Below are positions 52,964 through 56,264 of a stretch of 56,264 nucleotides of DNA, in pieces (position 1 is the first letter of the stretch; the number at the start of each line of letters is the position of its first letter). Origin of the DNA: Thiobacillus denitrificans (GTDB lineage: Bacteria > Pseudomonadota > Gammaproteobacteria > Burkholderiales > Thiobacillaceae); assembly GCA_002403375.1 (NCBI GenBank), contig DHHQ01000017.1, forward strand, positions 43,386 to 99,649, written 5' to 3'. The notes below the pieces were generated by a model that saw nothing but the letters and a program-made list of their open reading frames with translations, did no database searches and was not told where the DNA came from. The translations under genes and the position numbers were made by a program.

Positions 52964-53961
52964 CGCTGCAGTTCCACTCCTCGGCGGCGGCGCGGCGCCA
53001 TACCGGCAGCGAGCTCGGCGGCGCGCTGCTCGGCGCGCAGCTGCCCGAGTCGCCGCCCGGCTGGCCGGTGCAGGCGATCTGCGCGCCGCTGCTCGGCGCC
53101 GACATGGCCGCGGTGCAGGAGACCTGGCACCGCGCTAGCCCGGCGCTGCACGGGACGAGCGAGGGGATCGCCTGGCGGCGCTCGGGCGACACCCTGTTCG
53201 GCGTGATCAACCTGGACGAGAGCGAATTCGCCGGGACCGCCGGCCGCTCGCCGCTGCAGGCGGCCAGCGAGGCGGCGTACGACCGCATCTTCCGCCTGCT
53301 CGACGCGCAGCGGCTGCCCTACCTGTGGCGCGTCTGGAACTACATGGCCGACATCAACGCCGAGACGCACGGGCTGGAGCGCTACCGCCAGTTCAACATC
53401 GGCCGCCAGGACGCCTTCCTCGCGCATCGGCGCGGCGCCACCGGCAACGTGCCGGCGGCCTGCGCGATCGGGCTCGCCGGCGGGCCGCTGTCGATCGCCT
53501 TCCTCGCCGGGCAGGCCGCGCCGGTCCCGTTCGAGAATCCGCGCCAGGTCAGCGCCTACCACTATCCGGCCGAATACGGTCCGCGGGCGCCGACCTTCTC
53601 GCGCGCGGCGCTGGTCCACCCGCCCGGCCAGGAGATCCTGTTCATCTCCGGCACCGCCAGCATCGTCGGCCACCGGACGGTGCATCCCGACGACGTCGCC
53701 GGCCAGTGCCGCGAGACGATGGCCAACATCGCGGCGCTCGTCGACGCGGTCAACCGCGGCGCGCGCTCGCAGCCCTTCACCCTCGACGAACTGGTCTACC
53801 GCGTGTACGTGCGCCATGCCGCCGACTTCCCGCGGATCCGCGACACGCTCGCGCCGCGGGTCGGCGCGGCGGAGGTGCGCTACCTGCAGTCCGACATCTG
53901 CCGCGCCGAGCTGCTGGTCGAGATCGAGGCGATGGCCTCGCATCCGCTGGGACAGGACTGA
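52960..53961 (+). CDS. XanB2/Hyg5-type chorismatase (3-/4-hydroxybenzoate-forming)
   Basis: 333 residues similar in pattern to the FkbO/Hyg5/XanB2 family that hydrolyses chorismate to (hydroxy)benzoates. Landmarks are RLPYLWRVWNYMADINAETHGLERYRQFNIGRQDAF, NVPAACAIG, PRQVSAYHYPAEYGPRAPTFSRA and the RidA-like C-terminal FISGTASIVGHRTVHPDDVAGQCRETMANI. In Xanthomonas the XanB2 product 3-hydroxybenzoate is the starter unit of xanthomonadin, and 4-hydroxybenzoate feeds ubiquinone. The GTG start overlaps the halogenase stop. It supports the pigment assignment of the cluster. Confidence 0.88.
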   Translation: MTLQFHSSAAARRHTGSELGGALLGAQLPESPPGWPVQAICAPLLGADMAAVQETWHRASPALHGTSEGIAWRRSGDTLFGVINLDESEFAGTAGRSPLQAASEAAYDRIFRLLDAQRLPYLWRVWNYMADINAETHGLERYRQFNIGRQDAFLAHRRGATGNVPAACAIGLAGGPLSIAFLAGQAAPVPFENPRQVSAYHYPAEYGPRAPTFSRAALVHPPGQEILFISGTASIVGHRTVHPDDVAGQCRETMANIAALVDAVNRGARSQPFTLDELVYRVYVRHAADFPRIRDTLAPRVGAAEVRYLQSDICRAELLVEIEAMASHPLGQD

Positions 53962-54011
53962 TGAGGCCGGCGAAGACAGCGGCCGGGATGCCGGCCGGCG
54001 TGAGCGCATGA
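53961..54011 (+). CDS. 16-codon bridging frame between chorismatase and acyltransferase
   Basis: The frame starts in a TGATG overlap with the chorismatase stop, encodes MRPAKTAAGMPAGVSA and stops in an ATGA overlap with the acyltransferase start. It probably keeps ribosomes moving between the two genes. There is no sign of a functional peptide. Confidence 0.35.
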   Translation: MRPAKTAAGMPAGVSA

Positions 54012-54778
54012 TCGCCTGTCCGGTGTCGCGCAACCCGCTGTGGAGCGCCTACGAAACCTTCGCCATGGTCGTCGGCCTCGGCGCGCTCGCCGCCATGTGC
54101 CTGGTCTGGCTGCCGTTCGCGATGCTGCTCAAGCCGCTGCTGCCGCGCCGCATCGGCCAGCCGCTCGGGCGGGCGGCGATTTCCGCCGGTTTCCGCGGCT
54201 ACCTGCGGCTGCTGTCGCTGCTGTGCGCCGCGCGCTTCGAGCTGTCCGAACTCGACCGCCTGCGCGACCAGGGGCCGCTGATCGTCGCGGCGAACCATCC
54301 CTCGCTGCTCGACGCGGTGATGATCGTCTCGCGGCTGCCGAACGCCGTGTGCGTCATGAAGGCGAGCCTGCTCGACAACGTGCTGTTCGGCGCGGCCGCG
54401 CGGCTCGCGCGCTACATCCGCAACAACGCGCCGCTCGAGATGATCCTGTCCGCCCGCGAGGAGCTGCGGCAGGGCGCGCAGGTCGTGATTTTTCCGGAGG
54501 GCACGCGCACCACGCACTTCCCGGTCGACGCCTGCCAGTCGGCCGTCGGCCTGCTGGCGCGGCGCGCCGGCGTGCCGGTGCAGACGCTCATCATCGAGTT
54601 CTCGACGCCCTACCTCGGCAAGGCCTGGCCGCTGCTGCGCCGCCCGGTGCTGCCGCTCTCCGCCCGGGTCCGCCTCGGCCGCCGCTTCGAGGTGCCGACC
54701 GACGTGCCCGCCTTCGCCGCCGAACTCGAGGCGTATTTCCACGCCGAGATGGGCGGCAACCCGCCCGCGGATGCCTGA
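54008..54778 (+). CDS. PlsC-type 1-acylglycerol-3-phosphate acyltransferase
   Basis: 256 residues. An N-terminal membrane anchor (VVGLGALAAMCLVWLPFAMLL) is followed by the acyltransferase motifs NHPSLLDAVMI (Hx4D) and VIFPEGTRTTHF (EGTR block). Homologues in aryl-polyene clusters attach the polyene acyl chain to a glycerol-phosphate-like or lipid acceptor. The start overlaps the bridging frame by 4 nt and the end overlaps the glycosyltransferase by 8 nt. Confidence 0.9.
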   Translation: MIACPVSRNPLWSAYETFAMVVGLGALAAMCLVWLPFAMLLKPLLPRRIGQPLGRAAISAGFRGYLRLLSLLCAARFELSELDRLRDQGPLIVAANHPSLLDAVMIVSRLPNAVCVMKASLLDNVLFGAAARLARYIRNNAPLEMILSAREELRQGAQVVIFPEGTRTTHFPVDACQSAVGLLARRAGVPVQTLIIEFSTPYLGKAWPLLRRPVLPLSARVRLGRRFEVPTDVPAFAAELEAYFHAEMGGNPPADA

Positions 54779-55550
54779 AGCCATGCCGCGCGCCTCGTCG
54801 AGCCATCTCGTCCTCATCCCCAGCTACAACCCGGGTCCGCGCGTGCTCGACACCGTGCGGGCGGCGCGCGCCCGGTGGACGCCGGTGTGGGTCGTCGTCG
54901 ACGGCAGCACCGACGGCACCGGCGCGCAGCTGCAGGCCATGGCCGCCGACGATCCCGGCCTGCGTGTGATCGTGCTGCCGGAAAACCGCGGCAAGGGCGC
55001 GGCGGTGCTCGCCGGCATCAGCGAGGCCGCCGCCGCCGGCTACACCCACGCGCTGACCATGGACTCCGACGGCCAGCATCCGGCCGAGCTGATCCCCGCC
55101 TTCATGGCGGCGTCCGAAGCCGACCCCGGCGCGATGATCCTCGGCAAGCCGGTGTTCGGCCCCGAGGCGCCCGCGCTGCGCGTCAACGGCCGCAAGGTGT
55201 CGAACGGCTGGGCCAACCTGGAGACGTTGTGGATGGGCATCGGCGACTCGCTGTACGGCTTCCGCGTCTATCCGATCGCGCCGCTCGCACGCATCATGCG
55301 CGGCAACCGCTTCATGCGCCGCTTCGACTTCGACCCCGAGGCCGTCGTCCGCCTGTGCTGGGCCGGCGTGCGGCCGGTCAACCGCGACGCGCCGGTGCGC
55401 TACCTGTCCGCCGAGGAAGGCGGTGTCTCGCACTTCAAGTACCTGCGCGACAACACCCTGCTCACCTGGATGCACGCGCGGCTGTTCGTCGGCTTCGTGC
55501 TGCGCCTGCCGCTGCTGATCGGGCGGCGGCTTCTCAAACCCGCTTCGTGA
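54771..55550 (+). CDS. GT2-family glycosyltransferase
   Basis: 259 residues, GT-A fold. LVLIPSYNPGPRVLDTVRAA, VVVDGSTDGTGAQL, ENRGKGAAVLAGISEA and the metal-binding THALTMDSDGQHPAE (DxD-like) are the family motifs, followed by SLYGFRVYPIAPLARIM and FDFDPEAVVRL. A C-terminal hydrophobic stretch (LFVGFVLRLPLLIGRRLL) may associate with the membrane. It resembles glycosyltransferases of aryl-polyene clusters. An in-frame ATG at 54783 is an alternative start. Confidence 0.9.
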   Translation: MPEAMPRASSSHLVLIPSYNPGPRVLDTVRAARARWTPVWVVVDGSTDGTGAQLQAMAADDPGLRVIVLPENRGKGAAVLAGISEAAAAGYTHALTMDSDGQHPAELIPAFMAASEADPGAMILGKPVFGPEAPALRVNGRKVSNGWANLETLWMGIGDSLYGFRVYPIAPLARIMRGNRFMRRFDFDPEAVVRLCWAGVRPVNRDAPVRYLSAEEGGVSHFKYLRDNTLLTWMHARLFVGFVLRLPLLIGRRLLKPAS

Positions 55551-55557
55551 CTTTCCC

Positions 55558-56264
55558 ATGACCGACAAACCTTCCCGCCAGGCCGCGCTCAAGGCCGACG
55601 ACCCGCGCCTCGCCGCCTATTTCGCCAACGAGGACGAGCGCCGCGCCGTCACCCGCGAGCTGTTCGACCATGCCGCGCCCGGCTACGACCGCGCCGAGGG
55701 GCTGACCGCGCTCGGCAGCGGCGCCTGGTACCGCCGCGAGGTGCTGCGCCGCAACGGCCTCGAGCCCGGCATGTCGCTGCTCGACGTCGCCGCCGGCACC
55801 GGGCTGGTGACCGTCGCCGGCCACGAACTGGTCGGCCCGCAGGGGCGCGTGATCGCGCTCGACCCGTCGCCCGGCATGCTCGCCGAGCTGCGCAGGAAGG
55901 TCGATGTCGAGACCATCGAGGCCTACGCCGAAGCGATCCCGCTGCCCGACGCCGAGGTCGACTTCGTGTCGATGGGCTACGCGCTGCGCCACGTCGGCGA
56001 CCTCGACCGCGCGTTCGCCGAATACCTGCGCGTGCTGCGCCCCGGCGGCCGCGCCTGCATCATGGAAATCGCCCGGCCGGCGAGCCGGCTCGGGCGCGCG
56101 GCGCTGCGCTTCCACATCGGCGTCGTCGTGCCGGTGCTCGCGCGGCTCACGCGCAGCCAGGCCGAGGTCAAGCGGCTGTGGGAGTACTACGGCGACACCA
56201 TCGAGGCGGCGATCGAGCCCGAGCGCATCCTCGACGCGATGCGCCGCGCCGGCTTCACCGACGT
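55558..56264 (+). CDS. UbiE-like SAM-dependent methyltransferase, 5' part
   Basis: 235 codons are visible and the frame leaves the window. It begins MTDKPSRQAALKADDPRLAAYFANEDERRAVTRELFDHAAPGYDRAEG, then has SAM motif I LLDVAAGTGLVTVA, VIALDPSPGMLAEL (motif II region), IPLPDAEVDFVSMGYALRHVGDLDRAFAEYLRVLRPGGRACIMEIARP. The pattern is that of the UbiE/COQ5 branch, but the context favours a tailoring methyltransferase of the pigment cluster. It starts 7 bp after the glycosyltransferase. Confidence 0.9.
   Translation, partial: MTDKPSRQAALKADDPRLAAYFANEDERRAVTRELFDHAAPGYDRAEGLTALGSGAWYRREVLRRNGLEPGMSLLDVAAGTGLVTVAGHELVGPQGRVIALDPSPGMLAELRRKVDVETIEAYAEAIPLPDAEVDFVSMGYALRHVGDLDRAFAEYLRVLRPGGRACIMEIARPASRLGRAALRFHIGVVVPVLARLTRSQAEVKRLWEYYGDTIEAAIEPERILDAMRRAGFTD

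Overview
The window is a gene-dense, very GC-rich stretch of bacterial chromosome. It most likely comes from a betaproteobacterium (Thiobacillaceae, Rhodocyclales or relatives; inferred from gene content and order, not from a search). Pointers are the zapA–6S RNA–fthC block, the miaB–phoH–ybeY–corC run, an lgt/ilvD divergon, a RegB/RegA redox pair, and a xanthomonadin/aryl-polyene-type cluster at the right end. No transposase, integrase, phage gene or CRISPR array was seen. The codon-biased high GC creates long antisense reading frames over almost every gene, and these are not annotated.

Layout. 1-6 kb: 5' part of gltB (runs off the left edge), an EEP-family hydrolase, an Acg-type nitroreductase and a DUF6544 membrane-anchored protein. 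6-11.5 kb: tRNA-Ala(CGC), a VanZ-like gene and lgt on the minus strand; divergently an ilvD gene fused in frame to a hexose-6-phosphate epimerase domain, then an orphan ParA and an ankyrin-repeat protein. 11.6-18 kb: a DUF255 thioredoxin-like protein, a DUF2189 membrane protein, a small cytochrome c, an AGCS alanine/Na+ symporter, fthC, 6S RNA, zapA and a ZapB-like coiled coil. 18-23.6 kb: cobalamin riboswitch, btuB, cobO, a GT4 glycosyltransferase, gluQ, a CCCCTAG tandem repeat, a hypothetical gene and tRNA-Met. 23.7-29.3 kb: miaB-phoH-ybeY-corC, a MidA-type methyltransferase and a pteridine reductase.

29.3-41.9 kb: bactofilin, a roughly 400-bp noncoding stretch with repeats and palindromes, a decayed HigA-like antitoxin, a methyltransferase, metK, UDP-glucuronate 4-epimerase, waaA, tolC, a rhodanese, a Pcm-like methyltransferase, TPP riboswitch-thiC and a 7TMR-DISM GGDEF protein. 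41.9-47.3 kb: uppP, regA/regB, a candidate CU-rich small RNA, and a compact secretion/proteolysis cassette. The cassette has a rhombosortase, a subtilase with a C-terminal GlyGly-CTERM tail whose coding end overlaps the rhombosortase gene, and a coupled lipoprotein that resembles a free-standing subtilase propeptide. 47.4-50.4 kb: an OprC/NosA-type copper receptor divergent from a PCuAC copper chaperone, with a perfect 17-bp palindrome between them. 50.5-56.3 kb: argB, then a translationally coupled run (halogenase-like flavoprotein, XanB2-type chorismatase, acyltransferase, GT2, methyltransferase) that looks like the start of an aryl-polyene pigment cluster continuing beyond the right edge.

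The most interesting points are the IlvD-epimerase fusion, the rhombosortase/subtilase/propeptide-lipoprotein cassette, the candidate anti-Shine-Dalgarno small RNA beside regB, and several tiny coupled leader reading frames.
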